Shown one piece after another: positions 35,457 through 45,643 of a DNA stretch of 64,000 bases (the stretch's first letter is position 1; each line of letters starts with the position of its first letter). The notes below the pieces were generated by a model, which had not been told where the DNA came from, did not search any database, and saw nothing but the letters and a program-made list of their open reading frames with translations. The DNA comes from CALAMD01 sp035301345 (GTDB lineage Bacteria; Bacillota; Bacilli; Bacillales; Amphibacillaceae), in contig DATGUM010000037.1 in NCBI GenBank assembly GCA_035301345.1, positions 1-64,000 on the forward strand, given 5' to 3'. A program made the position numbers and the translations under genes.

Positions 35457-37427
35457 TCACTTATAAGGGATTGATTTATCTATTACTTGTTCATTGTCTC
35501 TAAACACACGGTATCTTCCTGTTTTACCTTCTTCAATCGTTAAGGTAATTGTAAATTCTTCATCATCTTTTATCTGTTTTTCTGTAAACACGTCACTTAT
35601 TCGATGATCCTTATCCTCAATATAAATAGCTATCGTTTGTGGTTCATTATCATCTCTTACGTAAGGTACAGTAAATGTGACCGTATGAGGAAATGTCGGT
35701 GTTGGTGGTGTTTCTTTTTCTTCAGGTCCTTTAGATATATATATATCTACGGATTCGCCCAATTTTAAAGACGTTCCTGCACTAGGTGACTGCCTAATAA
35801 CGAGACCTTCTCTAACACTTTCAGAATGCTCTAAATGACTATCTGCTTTCAAACCATTGTCAGATAGGTACTTTTTTGCTTCATCCTCGTTCATCCCAAC
35901 AAGACTAGATAGTTCAATTGTCTTTTCACCGATACTCACTTCAAATACTACTTCAACTTCTGAAGGTACGACTTCACTACCTGCTTCTGGTTCAATATGT
36001 GCGATAATTTCTCCTACAGATTTATCAGAAAAGCTCTCTTTTGAACGAATGTTTTCAAACCCTTCACTCTCCAGCAACCTCTTCGTTTGTTCATATTCTT
36101 TCCCTACATAATCACCAAACGTAACCATTTCTTTTCCTTCACTGACAAACAAAGTGACGACACTATTTTCCTTTACTGTTCTCCCGGCTTTTGGATTCGT
36201 CTTTACAACATGATCCTCGTCAATTTCATCAGAAAAAACAGTTTCTTTAGCTGTTTTTAAAGATAGTTGTTCAAGCTCTTCAACAGCTTCTTCATAAGGC
36301 ATATCAATGACGTCGATAATCGTAACATCTTTTGCCTTTAAAAATCCTGGCCAAACAAACAACGCGATGAATGAGCCGATAATAACTGTTAACAAAAGTA
36401 TAATAAAGATAAGCCAACGTTTTCGCCGACTCATTTTTTTCTTAGGCTTCTTTTCATTAACAGCTTTCGTATCCTCGCCTACTTTGTGCACAATCGTCTC
36501 GTCACTTTCTGTAGGTGTACCTAGCTGTTCTTCAGTAATTACCGGAATAGCTTTCGTTTCATCGCCTTCCTCGACAGGTGGTGAGAACTTTTCCTCATGT
36601 AAATTTTCTGGCAATAGCGCGTTGTATAATGCTTCTTCCATTTCATGTACTGTTTCATACCGATGAAACGGATCTTTTGTCGTAGCTTTTAAAACGATAT
36701 TTTCTACACTTTGTGGAATGTTAGCATTAAAGTCCCGAACGTGTGGAATGTCTTCCTGTAAATGTTTTAACGCAATGGCGACGGGGGTTTCACCAGTAAA
36801 TGGTAGCATCCCTGTTAGTAGTTCATAAAGAACGATTCCGAGCGAGTAAATGTCAGACTTTTTAGTCGCCATTCCCCCACGAGCTTGTTCAGGTGACAAG
36901 TAATGAACGGATCCGAGAATTGTATTCGTCTGCGTTAAAGCTGTCGCACTTAACGCGACAGCAATTCCAAAGTCTGTCACTTTTACATTACCTTGTTTAT
37001 CTAACAAAATATTTTGAGGTTTAATATCTCGATGAACTAAATTGCTCTGATGCGCTCGTGATATCGCGGATGTTATTTGCTTCATAATATTCAATGCTTC
37101 TTCTACACGTATCGGGCTGTTTTGTTGAATATATTCTTTTAATGTAAATCCATCAACATACTCCATCACCATATATAAAATATGTTCTTCTTCTCCGACA
37201 TCATAAATGTTAACGATATTCGGATGGGTTAAACTTGTTGCCGCTTGCGCCTCACGATCAAACCGCGTAATAAACTCATCATCATTCGCATATTCCAATC
37301 GCAATACTTTAATCGCTACGTCACGCTCTAATATAGTATCTTTGGCTAAGTAGACATTAGCCATCCCGCCGCCACCAATTGTCCGCTCAATTAAATAACG
37401 GTCACCTATAAGCTGTCCTTTTAGCAT
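35457..37427 (-). CDS. prkC: PASTA-domain serine/threonine kinase PrkC
   Basis: The 656-aa membrane kinase senses cell-wall fragments. The cytoplasmic kinase domain (about 10-270) has the Gly-rich loop IGGGGMANVY, Lys40 (VAIKVLR), Asp134 (HRDIKPQN) and DFGIA. A basic linker (KKPKKKMSRRKRW) precedes one transmembrane segment at about 339-361, then three extracellular PASTA repeats (about 366-570) and a beta-rich tail. It overlaps prpC by seven bases. The homologue in spore-formers also triggers germination, but the kinase is common in non-spore-formers. Confidence 0.97.
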   Translation of the reverse strand: MLKGQLIGDRYLIERTIGGGGMANVYLAKDTILERDVAIKVLRLEYANDDEFITRFDREAQAATSLTHPNIVNIYDVGEEEHILYMVMEYVDGFTLKEYIQQNSPIRVEEALNIMKQITSAISRAHQSNLVHRDIKPQNILLDKQGNVKVTDFGIAVALSATALTQTNTILGSVHYLSPEQARGGMATKKSDIYSLGIVLYELLTGMLPFTGETPVAIALKHLQEDIPHVRDFNANIPQSVENIVLKATTKDPFHRYETVHEMEEALYNALLPENLHEEKFSPPVEEGDETKAIPVITEEQLGTPTESDETIVHKVGEDTKAVNEKKPKKKMSRRKRWLIFIILLLTVIIGSFIALFVWPGFLKAKDVTIIDVIDMPYEEAVEELEQLSLKTAKETVFSDEIDEDHVVKTNPKAGRTVKENSVVTLFVSEGKEMVTFGDYVGKEYEQTKRLLESEGFENIRSKESFSDKSVGEIIAHIEPEAGSEVVPSEVEVVFEVSIGEKTIELSSLVGMNEDEAKKYLSDNGLKADSHLEHSESVREGLVIRQSPSAGTSLKLGESVDIYISKGPEEKETPPTPTFPHTVTFTVPYVRDDNEPQTIAIYIEDKDHRISDVFTEKQIKDDEEFTITLTIEEGKTGRYRVFRDNEQVIDKSIPYK

Positions 37428-38185
37428 GACTCATCACCTTCTTTTGCGACGTCGGAATAATAATCAACAATAATGACTGATATATTATCCTCTCCACCAC
37501 GATGATTTGCCATTTGAACCATTTTCTTAGCCGTGCTATCTACTTGACTAGAGATGTTTAATTCCGCACCAATTTCATCATTTGTCAGCTTATCAGTTAG
37601 ACCATCAGAGCATAACAATAATTTGTTACCGACTTCCCATGTCATACTTTTAATATCCGGGGTAACTTCTGGTGCAGTTCCAAGTGCTTTTAACACAATG
37701 TTCTTCCGTGGATGAACGAGTGCTTCTTCTTCTGAGATTTCTCCAGAACGTACGAGTTCATTAACGAGAGAGTGGTCTTCAGTCATTTGTCTAAATCCCG
37801 CTTCATTTTGAATGTAGCAACGGCTATCCCCAACATGACCAATCGTTATAAACTCATTCATCGCAATAGCAACTACGACAGTCGTCCCCATTCCTTTATA
37901 TGATTCTTTCTGTAATGAATAGTTATAAATGGATGTATTAATAACAGATAATACGTCTGATAACCATTTTTCAGTCTGTTCTGGCGCATGAAATTGCTCT
38001 AACTGTTCCCACTTTTTTTGTAAAAGTGACACAGCCATCTCACTAGCAATATCACCAGCTGAATGTCCTCCCATGCCGTCAGCGATAATTGCTAATAATT
38101 GGTTTGATTGATTATAAAACAGACCACCTGAGTCTTCGTTGCACTCTCGTACTTGTCCTCGATCTGTTAGAAACTGTGCTTCCAT
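37421..38185 (-). CDS. prpC: PP2C-type protein phosphatase PrpC
   Basis: The 254-aa metal-dependent phosphatase reverses PrkC phosphorylation. The metal motifs are RECNEDSGG, IADGMGGHSAGDIAS, TIGHVGDSRCYI, LLCSDGLTDKL and GGEDNISVIIV. AGAGGTG lies before the ATG. It overlaps prkC. rlmN, which lies between rsmB and prpC in B. subtilis, is absent. Confidence 0.97.
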   Translation of the reverse strand: MEAQFLTDRGQVRECNEDSGGLFYNQSNQLLAIIADGMGGHSAGDIASEMAVSLLQKKWEQLEQFHAPEQTEKWLSDVLSVINTSIYNYSLQKESYKGMGTTVVVAIAMNEFITIGHVGDSRCYIQNEAGFRQMTEDHSLVNELVRSGEISEEEALVHPRKNIVLKALGTAPEVTPDIKSMTWEVGNKLLLCSDGLTDKLTNDEIGAELNISSQVDSTAKKMVQMANHRGGEDNISVIIVDYYSDVAKEGDESC

Positions 38186-38218
38186 TTAAACCACCTCTTT
38201 TACGACCAAATCTTATAA

Positions 38219-39565
38219 TTATTTTTTAACTCTTTGCAAGCGTGTAATAAAGAATCCATCAGAATTTATCATCTGCGGCAAAAGTTGTAACCCATAAGGC
38301 GTAACACCACTTTGCAAAGACTGTGGAATACTTGCAATAAATGTTGGATCTACTTCAAACTCATCATTTTCTTCTAGAAACTGCTTCACTAAATATTCAT
38401 TTTCTTCTTTATCTATTGTACACGTACTATAGACTAATTTCCCGTCGCTTTTTAGTAATGATAAGACATTGTTTAAAATAGATTGTTGAATGGAAGCTAA
38501 GCGAGAAATATCTTCTTTAGTTTTGCTATATTTTAAATCAGGTTTTGAGCGAATAACACCTAAACCAGAACAAGGTGCATCTATCAGTATTCGATCAAAG
38601 CTTTCAGCAGCTTCTTTATCTCGTAGCTCTCGTGCATCGCCTACGACTGGGTCAACAATTGATATGTTTAAGCTTTTTGTTTTTTCATGAATTAACTTAA
38701 GTTTCTTTTTATGAATGTCGTATGCTTTAATATACCCTTCATTTTCCATCAATTCGGCAATATGTGTCACTTTCCCGCCAGGTGCACTGCACGCATCAAG
38801 CACCGTCATGCCTCGTAACACTTCTAAATAATGTCCGACTAGCATTGAACTCTCATCTTGAATCGTTAAATATCCTTCTTTATATAAACGAGTTTTTAAA
38901 ACATTTCCACTTTGAATAATAATGCCTTGGTCTGAAAGGGTACTTTTTTCGACCGTTAACCCTTCGTCAAATAATTGCTCAATCGCTTGCTCTCGCGTTA
39001 TCTTCAGCGGTTGAATACGAACGGTCATTAACGTGCGCTGCAAATGATTATTAGCAATCGCTTGCGTTACTTCATATCCATATTGTTTAATCCATCGCTC
39101 AATTAACCACTGTGGATGACTCGTTTCAATTGATAACCTTTCAACAGGGTCTGAAATATCTTCTGTTGATTGGACACCTTTACGATCAATGTTCCTTAAA
39201 ACGCCATTAATCAATGAACTTATACCTTTATGACCATTCTTCTTTGCAATTTCTACTGCTTCATTAATAATGGCATATGGCGGTACTTTATCTAAGAAAA
39301 TCATCTGATAAACAGACATTCTTAGAAGCATTCTCACCCAATCTTTTAGCTTCTTTTGGCGTTTAATAAAAGGTTCTAAATAATAATCAATCGTCAATTT
39401 TCTTTCAAGCGTACCGTAAACAATTTCCGTAAATAACCTTTTATCTTGTTCACTAATATTATTTAAATTCATTTCACGGTCAATTAACAAATGACTATAG
39501 CCGCCATGATTGTCAATCCTTAATAAAACGTTTAGAGCTGCTTCTCTCATATTATTTGCCATCAT
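38219..39565 (-). CDS. rsmB: 16S rRNA (cytosine-C5) methyltransferase RsmB
   Basis: The 448-aa enzyme methylates C967 of 16S rRNA. An N-terminal NusB-like RNA-binding domain (about 1-140) precedes the SAM-dependent domain with LDACSAPGGKVTHIAELM, DRILIDAPCSGLG and the catalytic Cys in YSTCTIDKEENE. The first ATG overlaps the fmt stop; a second ATG at 39562 is better spaced from GGAG, so the start is either. Confidence 0.95.
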   Translation of the reverse strand: MMANNMREAALNVLLRIDNHGGYSHLLIDREMNLNNISEQDKRLFTEIVYGTLERKLTIDYYLEPFIKRQKKLKDWVRMLLRMSVYQMIFLDKVPPYAIINEAVEIAKKNGHKGISSLINGVLRNIDRKGVQSTEDISDPVERLSIETSHPQWLIERWIKQYGYEVTQAIANNHLQRTLMTVRIQPLKITREQAIEQLFDEGLTVEKSTLSDQGIIIQSGNVLKTRLYKEGYLTIQDESSMLVGHYLEVLRGMTVLDACSAPGGKVTHIAELMENEGYIKAYDIHKKKLKLIHEKTKSLNISIVDPVVGDARELRDKEAAESFDRILIDAPCSGLGVIRSKPDLKYSKTKEDISRLASIQQSILNNVLSLLKSDGKLVYSTCTIDKEENEYLVKQFLEENDEFEVDPTFIASIPQSLQSGVTPYGLQLLPQMINSDGFFITRLQRVKK

Positions 39566-40503
39566 TATTCTCCCATTACGACTTGTTTAGAAATTCGGTC
39601 TGCTGAACCACGTAAATATTGTTCGACACTCATTCGTTTGTTTCCAGCAGGTTGAATATCATAAATGTTAACAGCGTGTTGATTACCACACACGACTGTA
39701 AAATAATCTTCAGTGACAGCAACAATTTCTCCAGGTGCCCCAGCATATGTCCCTTCACTTTCAGTCGCATGCCAGATTTTCATACGATTACCTTCATACG
39801 TTGAATAAGCAACTGGCCACGGGCACAGTCCGCGAATTAAATTAAAGACATCTCGTGCATCTTTCGACCAATCAATCGCTTCCATTTCTCGAGAAATATT
39901 CGGTGCATATGTTACTTCTCGTTCATCTTGCTTGATTGGTTTAATATCGTGAGCAAAAAACTTCGGTAACGTCTCAAGTAAAAGGCTTGCTCCTACTGAC
40001 GAAAGTTTGTCATGTAATGTCCCTACATTATCCGTTTCTTCAATAACTACTTTTTCTTGCGTTAATATGTCACCCGCATCTAGTTTTTCTTCCATATACA
40101 TAATCGTTATCCCCGTCTCACTTTCCCCGTTAATAATAGAGAAATGAATAGGGGCTCCTCCGCGTAATTTCGGTAAAAGAGATGCGTGGACATTAATACA
40201 ACGGTAAGCTGGAAGTTCTAGTAATTGTTTTGGTAGCAGCTGACCATATGCTGCAGTAATGATAATATCAGGCTTATACTCAACAATTCGCTCGTAATCT
40301 TCTCGAATGTTTTCAGGTTGAAAAACCTCAATATTTTGCGCGACTGCCGCCTTTTTTACGGGTGGTGGTGTCATCGTTCTTTTCCTACCGACTGGGCGGT
40401 CTGGTTGCGTTACAACGAGTCCTACGTCATAGTTAGCATCTAATAAACTTGTAAGAACAGGGACAGCGAAGTCAGGCGTTCCCATAAATACAATTTTTTT
40501 CAA
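39565..40503 (-). CDS. fmt: Methionyl-tRNA formyltransferase
   Basis: The 312-aa enzyme formylates initiator Met-tRNA. VFMGTPDFAVPVL at the start, NVHASLLPKLRGGAPIH with the catalytic Asn-His pair and GITIMYMEEKLDAGDIL are typical. It starts at TTG with GGAGTGA ahead. def (peptide deformylase), commonly between priA and fmt, is missing: only ten bases separate them. Confidence 0.96.
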   Translation of the reverse strand: MKKIVFMGTPDFAVPVLTSLLDANYDVGLVVTQPDRPVGRKRTMTPPPVKKAAVAQNIEVFQPENIREDYERIVEYKPDIIITAAYGQLLPKQLLELPAYRCINVHASLLPKLRGGAPIHFSIINGESETGITIMYMEEKLDAGDILTQEKVVIEETDNVGTLHDKLSSVGASLLLETLPKFFAHDIKPIKQDEREVTYAPNISREMEAIDWSKDARDVFNLIRGLCPWPVAYSTYEGNRMKIWHATESEGTYAGAPGEIVAVTEDYFTVVCGNQHAVNIYDIQPAGNKRMSVEQYLRGSADRISKQVVMGE

Positions 40504-40513
40504 AAAATCACTC

Positions 40514-42928
40514 CTACATTAATTGGTACGGTTGCATATCTATTTGTATTTTCAAATCATTTTTGTGCATATCTGTCATATAATGTTTTAATATACCATT
40601 TAATACTTGGCGTATATGACGACCCTCTTTATATTTTATCATGCATTGGTAGCGATATCTATTCTTAATTCGAGCGATTGGCGAGGGTGTAGGCCCTAGA
40701 ATAACTGTTTGATCACCAATATACTTTATCAACGTTTGAACGATGCGTTGTGTCACTTGAATAGCATACGATTCATCCTCATGTGATACAGTTACAAGGC
40801 CTAAAAATACGTATGGAGGATATTGAAATGTTCTTCTTATGCTCATTTCTTTTTTATAAAACTCTTCATAATTGTATGTGCTCGCAAGTTCTATACTGTA
40901 GTGATCTGGTGTGTACGTCTGTACAATCACTTCACCAGGTAATTCGTGACGCCCAGCTCGTCCACTGACTTGCGTGATCAATTGGAATGTTTTTTCAGCT
41001 GCTCTAAAGTCTGGTAAATTTAACATTGAGTCCGCAGTTAATACACCGACAAGTGTTACGTTAGGAAAATCTAGCCCCTTTGCAATCATTTGCGTACCTA
41101 ATAAAATATTAGCTTTTTGGTCAGAAAAATCAGCTAGTAATCGTTCATGTGCTCCTTTTCTTCTCGTCGTATCATTATCCATTCGAATGATCGAAGCTTC
41201 TGGAAGTAGTTCACGTAACGATTCTTCAACCCTCTGCGTTCCTGTTCCAAAGTAGCGAATAAGATCACTTTGACAAGATGGACAGTTGTCCGGAAATTGC
41301 TGCTCATATGAACAGTAATGACATTTTAATTGCTTCGTTATTTTATGATATGTCAGTGCAATGTCACAGTTCGGACATTCTGTAACGAACCCACAATCAC
41401 GACACATAACGAATGTAGAGTAGCCACGGCGATTAAGTAAGAGAACGATTTGTTCGTTTTTCGCTATCCTTTCTTTCATTTGCTCCATTAATTCGCGTGA
41501 AAACATCGTTCGATTACCTGCATGCAACTCTTTTCTCATATCAACTGTTTGAACATAAGGTAATTGCTGATTGTTCGTTCTCGTTTTTAATGTCTCTAAA
41601 TGATAAACAGATTTATCTGCTCGTGCATATGATTCTAATGTCGGTGTCGCACTTCCTAAAACGACCGGACAATGATATGTTTTCCCACGGTAAATCGCAA
41701 CGTCTCGCGCATGGTAGCGTGGTTGATCCTCTTGTTTATACGTTCCTTCATGTTCTTCATCAATAATAATAATGCCAATGTTTTCAAATGGCGCAAAAAT
41801 TGCTGAACGTGCCCCAACAACTACTTGCACTTCATTTCGTTGAACCTTTCGCCATTCATCGTACTTTTCACCTTGAGAAAGCCCGCTATGTAACACGGCA
41901 ACGTTATCGCCAAAGCGCCCTTTAAAACGAGCAACCATCTGAGGCGTAAGAGATATTTCTGGGACGAGAACAATCGCTTCTTTTCCTTCTTCTAACACAC
42001 GCTGAATGGCGCGTAAATATACTTCTGTTTTCCCACTGCCAGTAACTCCGTGTAATAAAAAGACGTCATGCTCCTCATCGTCAATATTTTTCTCAATTGA
42101 CTTAAGTGCTGTTTCTTGTTCATCTGTTAAATGTAAATGCTGCACATCTTGAAACTCTCTATTTTCATAGGGATTACGATATATTTCTTCCTTCAATTCT
42201 GCCAGTACTTCTTTGTCGATAAGCGTCTTTATATGTTGCCGTGTTGTTTGTAATTCTTTAATAAGTTTCCTTTGTGGCACTTTGTTCGGATGATTGATGA
42301 AATATTCCACGAGTTCTTTTTGTCGTGTCGCTTGTGGTGAAAGTTCTTCTAAAAACTCTTTTAAAGAATGCTCATCTCCACATGGATATATTATCGTTTC
42401 ATACCGCTTCGTTTCCCGCGACTTCATTGTATATCTTATATAAATTTCTTTTTGATCAATTGCTTGTTTTAGTTGTGCGTACGATACTTTGGACGTCAAG
42501 AAAACATCATAAGGAATGACGTCTGTTTGCTGAAACAGTTGATCAATTGACTCTATATTCACTCGATTAGTCAACTTAATAATATCTCTTTCAAATGTTG
42601 TTTTAAGTAGTTGGGGCAACATGGCTTGTAAAGCCGTTATATAAAAGCACATTGTCTCTTTAGCCATCCACTTGCCTAAGTCTATAAGTTCATTTGTTAA
42701 AATAGGTGTCAAATCAACAGTTTCAATAATACTTTTTAAACGATCAATCGAAGAACTTTCTTCAACACCTACAACAAAACCAATCACTTGACGCGGTCCA
42801 AATGGTACAGCGACCCGCACTCCTCGCTTAACAACTGTTTGCATTTCTTCTGGTATTAAATAATCAAATGGTCTGTTAATTGCTCGTGCTTTAACATCGA
42901 TAATGACTTTAGCAATTTGCATCATCAT
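40514..42928 (-). CDS. priA: Primosomal protein N' (replication restart helicase PriA)
   Basis: The 804-aa helicase restarts collapsed forks. An N-terminal 3'-DNA-binding domain (about 1-105) precedes a linker domain and the helicase core with Walker A LLHGVTGSGKTEVYL, DEEH in IIIIDEEHEGTYKQ and ATPTLES. Eight cysteines (CRDCGFVTECPNC, CHYCSYEQQFPDNCPSC) bind two zincs. Three ATGs are stacked at the start and overlap the coaBC stop; any of 42928, 42925 or 42922 is possible. Confidence 0.96.
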   Translation of the reverse strand: MMMQIAKVIIDVKARAINRPFDYLIPEEMQTVVKRGVRVAVPFGPRQVIGFVVGVEESSSIDRLKSIIETVDLTPILTNELIDLGKWMAKETMCFYITALQAMLPQLLKTTFERDIIKLTNRVNIESIDQLFQQTDVIPYDVFLTSKVSYAQLKQAIDQKEIYIRYTMKSRETKRYETIIYPCGDEHSLKEFLEELSPQATRQKELVEYFINHPNKVPQRKLIKELQTTRQHIKTLIDKEVLAELKEEIYRNPYENREFQDVQHLHLTDEQETALKSIEKNIDDEEHDVFLLHGVTGSGKTEVYLRAIQRVLEEGKEAIVLVPEISLTPQMVARFKGRFGDNVAVLHSGLSQGEKYDEWRKVQRNEVQVVVGARSAIFAPFENIGIIIIDEEHEGTYKQEDQPRYHARDVAIYRGKTYHCPVVLGSATPTLESYARADKSVYHLETLKTRTNNQQLPYVQTVDMRKELHAGNRTMFSRELMEQMKERIAKNEQIVLLLNRRGYSTFVMCRDCGFVTECPNCDIALTYHKITKQLKCHYCSYEQQFPDNCPSCQSDLIRYFGTGTQRVEESLRELLPEASIIRMDNDTTRRKGAHERLLADFSDQKANILLGTQMIAKGLDFPNVTLVGVLTADSMLNLPDFRAAEKTFQLITQVSGRAGRHELPGEVIVQTYTPDHYSIELASTYNYEEFYKKEMSIRRTFQYPPYVFLGLVTVSHEDESYAIQVTQRIVQTLIKYIGDQTVILGPTPSPIARIKNRYRYQCMIKYKEGRHIRQVLNGILKHYMTDMHKNDLKIQIDMQPYQLM

Positions 42929-44127
42929 TCATCCTTTAAATCTTCAATAATAAACTCAAAAATTTGCCCGGCAATCGTTTGCTTAGAAGCCATTGGAAGT
43001 TGTTCTGACTTTCCTGCTTTATTTAAATAAGTCACTTGATTCGTGTCAACAGCAAAGCCTGCACCTTCTTGTAAAATATCATTAATAACGATTGCATCTA
43101 AGTTTTTCTTTTTTAATTTTTTGGCACCATTTTCAATAACGTCATTCGATTCTGCTGCAAAACCGACGAGGTATTGATTTGTTTTCATATCGCCTAAACT
43201 TTTTAAAATATCTTCGGTTCGCTCAAGTTCTATCGACCAATCACCTGGTAACTTCTTTATCTTCTGATCTTGAATTGTTTTTGGACGATAATCTGCTACA
43301 GCAGCTGCTTTAATGACGATATCTTGATTATTAAAATTTCCCTTCATAGCCTCTGCCATTTCACTTGCTGATGTTACGTTAATTATATTTATGTTTTTAT
43401 TTTGCGTCTTTTCATGAACAGGACCTGAAACTAATGTCACTGTCGCACCTAAATTTGCAGCAACTTCTGCAATGGCGTATCCCATTTTTCCCGATGAACG
43501 GTTAGAAAAGAAACGTACAGGATCTATTTGTTCAACCGTTGGTCCGGCAGAAATAAGCACATTTTTATTAAGTAGTGGTAAACTGTTTTGTTCTTTCGTC
43601 ACTAAAAAGTGAATAATCGCTTCTGGTTCTTCCATCCGGCCCTTACCGACATAACCGCAAGCTAAATAACCTGCTCCAGGTTCAATAAACGTATAACCCC
43701 ATTCTTTCAGCGTCTTAATATTAGTAGCAACTGCTGGATGAGCATACATATGAACATTCATCGCCGGTGCTATAAAAACAGGTGCTTCTGTCGCCAATAA
43801 AGTCGTTGTCACCATATCATCAGCAATTCCTTGAGCTAACTTACTAATCGTGTTTGCTGTTGCTGGAGCGATAAGAACGATGTCTGCCCAATCAGCAACA
43901 TCAATATGCGATATATTTTCTGGCGTGTTTTCAATAAACGTATCAATAAAAACTTCATTTCGACTTAATGCTTGAAAAGTAAGTGGTGAAACGAATTTTG
44001 TCGCACTTTCTGTCATAATTACTTTGACGTTTGCTCCCATTTGTGTCAATTGGCTTGTTAGTGTGCATGCTTTATACACGGCTATTCCACCTGTGACTGC
44101 TAATACGATATTTTTATTTTTCACCAT
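42925..44127 (-). CDS. coaBC: Bifunctional phosphopantothenoylcysteine decarboxylase/synthase
   Basis: The 400-aa protein makes 4'-phosphopantetheine, a CoA precursor. The N-terminal flavin-dependent CoaC domain (about 1-180) has GGIAVYKACTL, PAMNVHMY and a catalytic Cys in GYLACGYVGKGRME. The C-terminal CoaB domain has ISAGPTVEQIDPVRFFSN and KAAAVADYRPK. It lies after rpoZ behind a terminator and overlaps priA by four bases. Confidence 0.97.
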   Translation of the reverse strand: MVKNKNIVLAVTGGIAVYKACTLTSQLTQMGANVKVIMTESATKFVSPLTFQALSRNEVFIDTFIENTPENISHIDVADWADIVLIAPATANTISKLAQGIADDMVTTTLLATEAPVFIAPAMNVHMYAHPAVATNIKTLKEWGYTFIEPGAGYLACGYVGKGRMEEPEAIIHFLVTKEQNSLPLLNKNVLISAGPTVEQIDPVRFFSNRSSGKMGYAIAEVAANLGATVTLVSGPVHEKTQNKNINIINVTSASEMAEAMKGNFNNQDIVIKAAAVADYRPKTIQDQKIKKLPGDWSIELERTEDILKSLGDMKTNQYLVGFAAESNDVIENGAKKLKKKNLDAIVINDILQEGAGFAVDTNQVTYLNKAGKSEQLPMASKQTIAGQIFEFIIEDLKDE

Positions 44128-44160
44128 TGATATTCACCTTTTTCTTCCTATTAATGAACA

Positions 44161-44196
44161 AAAACCCCCGACATATGATGACGGGGGATTTTTTAA
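44161..44196 (-). terminator. Terminator after rpoZ
   Basis: Minus-strand arms TCCCCCGTCA and TGTCGGGGG with a short loop are followed by five T, between rpoZ and coaBC. Confidence 0.82.
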
Positions 44197-44203
44197 CATG
44201 TAA

Positions 44204-44398
44204 TCATTTTTCTTTTACGAATAACTTTTCAGCTTTCACTTCTTCAAGAGCAATGCCTACTTCTGTTGTTGATTTAGGGTGTTCTAATACTGAACGACCT
44301 GTTTCTCTTATTTCACGTGCACGTTGTGCTGCTAAAGTAACTAATGTATATTTTGACTCTACCTTTTCTCTTAACGAATCAATTGATGGTTCAATCAT
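44204..44398 (-). CDS. rpoZ: RNA polymerase omega subunit
   Basis: The 64-aa subunit helps assemble RNA polymerase. The core YTLVTLAAQRAREIRE is diagnostic, and the length fits the short Firmicutes form. It follows gmk by six bases, the usual pair. Confidence 0.96.
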   Translation of the reverse strand: MIEPSIDSLREKVESKYTLVTLAAQRAREIRETGRSVLEHPKSTTEVGIALEEVKAEKLFVKEK

Positions 44399-44404
44399 GT
44401 AAAA

Positions 44405-45016
44405 TCATCCTTTCAATAATTGTTTATATTGTTGAGATACACGCTCTCTCTTACAGTGCTCACTCGTAATAATTGCTTGTATTTTACTGACGGCTTGATC
44501 GACGTCATCATTGACGACGACATAATCATAAGCGTCCATCATATTTATTTCTTTCTCGGCCTCTTTTAAACGATTTAATACGAGTTCCTCAGATTCAGTA
44601 CCACGTTTAACAATTCTATCTTTTAATTCTTCTAAATTCGGAGGAAGTAAAAATATAAAAATACCTTCTGAAAAATTCTCTTTTACTTGCATAGCCCCTT
44701 GAACTTCTATTTCTAAAAATACATCGTCCCCTGCTTCTATCGTGTCTAATACATATTTTTTAGGCGTACCATAATAATTATCAACGTATTCCGCATGTTC
44801 TAGAAGTTCTCCACGCTCAATTAAATCTTCAAATGCTTCTTTAGAACGATAAAAGTAATCTTCACCTTCTACCTCTCCAGGTCTTTTCGATCGTGTCGTC
44901 ATTGAAACAGAGTACTTTAATTGGTCTTCTCGTTCAAAAAGTCTTTCTCTAACCGTTCCTTTCCCGACACCTGAAGGTCCTGATAATACGAATAAAATTC
45001 CTTTTTCTTCGATCAC
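44405..45016 (-). CDS. gmk: Guanylate kinase
   Basis: The 203-aa enzyme phosphorylates GMP. The P-loop is SGPSGVGKGTVRERL near residue 12; SVSMTTRSKRPGEVEGEDY binds GMP. The start is GTG with AGGAGG ahead. It lies 15 bases after remA. Confidence 0.97.
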   Translation of the reverse strand: MIEEKGILFVLSGPSGVGKGTVRERLFEREDQLKYSVSMTTRSKRPGEVEGEDYFYRSKEAFEDLIERGELLEHAEYVDNYYGTPKKYVLDTIEAGDDVFLEIEVQGAMQVKENFSEGIFIFLLPPNLEELKDRIVKRGTESEELVLNRLKEAEKEINMMDAYDYVVVNDDVDQAVSKIQAIITSEHCKRERVSQQYKQLLKG

Positions 45017-45031
45017 ACGACTGCCTCCTAA

Positions 45032-45292
45032 TTATTCATCCGCTAATTCATCATGACTAAGAACCCGTTGTCCCACTGTTTCTGGTTGTACTGCTGATAA
45101 AACGACATGATCGCTATCAGTAACAATGACCGCACGTGTTCTTCTTCCATATGTTGCATCGACTAACTTGTTATTTTTTCTAGCAACAGTAACGATTCGC
45201 TTAATTGGAGCTGATTCTGGAGCTACAATAGAAATGACTCGACTAGCTGAAACGACATTTCCAAAACCAATATTAATTAATTGCAAACCCAA
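45032..45292 (-). CDS. remA: Extracellular matrix regulator RemA (YlzA)
   Basis: The 86-aa DNA-binding protein activates biofilm and osmoprotection genes in B. subtilis. INIGFGNVVSASRVISIV, APESAPIKRI and TYGRRTRAVIV match RemA. The frame is open to an ATG at 45322, but aligning with RemA puts the start at TTG 45292 (MGLQLINIGFG), seven bases after a GGGGTG ribosome site; TTG at 45286 is also possible. yloC, normally upstream, is missing. Confidence 0.93.
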   Translation of the reverse strand: MGLQLINIGFGNVVSASRVISIVAPESAPIKRIVTVARKNNKLVDATYGRRTRAVIVTDSDHVVLSAVQPETVGQRVLSHDELADE

Positions 45293-45322
45293 GAAGCTCC
45301 ACCCCCCTATTTCATATTTCAT

Positions 45323-45643
45323 TAAACTTTATATATATTTTATATTTTTGATACATTTTTCACTTAATGTATTATAGCAAAAATCACGTTAAATGAAAAT
45401 CAGAAATCGTCATTTACATACATTTGTTCAATATTAAACATATATTATACATGTTTTCTCATAAAATTTTAATGACATGCCCTTTCTATTTTAGAATATT
45501 GTATGAGTAAAATGTTTGTGGAACTATGTCCTACTTGTTGTGTAAAGTTTTTACTTCAGAGACGTATTTATTTAAATGAGTAGGTAAAATATACGTAGAC
45601 AGAGAAAAAATGACTAAAAGAAGCAGGAAAATCTTCCAACAGC
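45323..45643. other. AT-rich gap upstream of remA, no gene seen
   Basis: This stretch holds no reading frame I can support and no recognisable RNA gene. yloC and yloB sit at this place in B. subtilis; nothing resembling their remains is visible. It leads into the hairpin element at 45644-45820. Confidence 0.6.

Noticed and set aside
36307..36666. 119-codon plus-strand frame opposite prkC
   Set aside because: It mirrors the membrane and linker region of prkC; its composition is a by-product of the coding strand.
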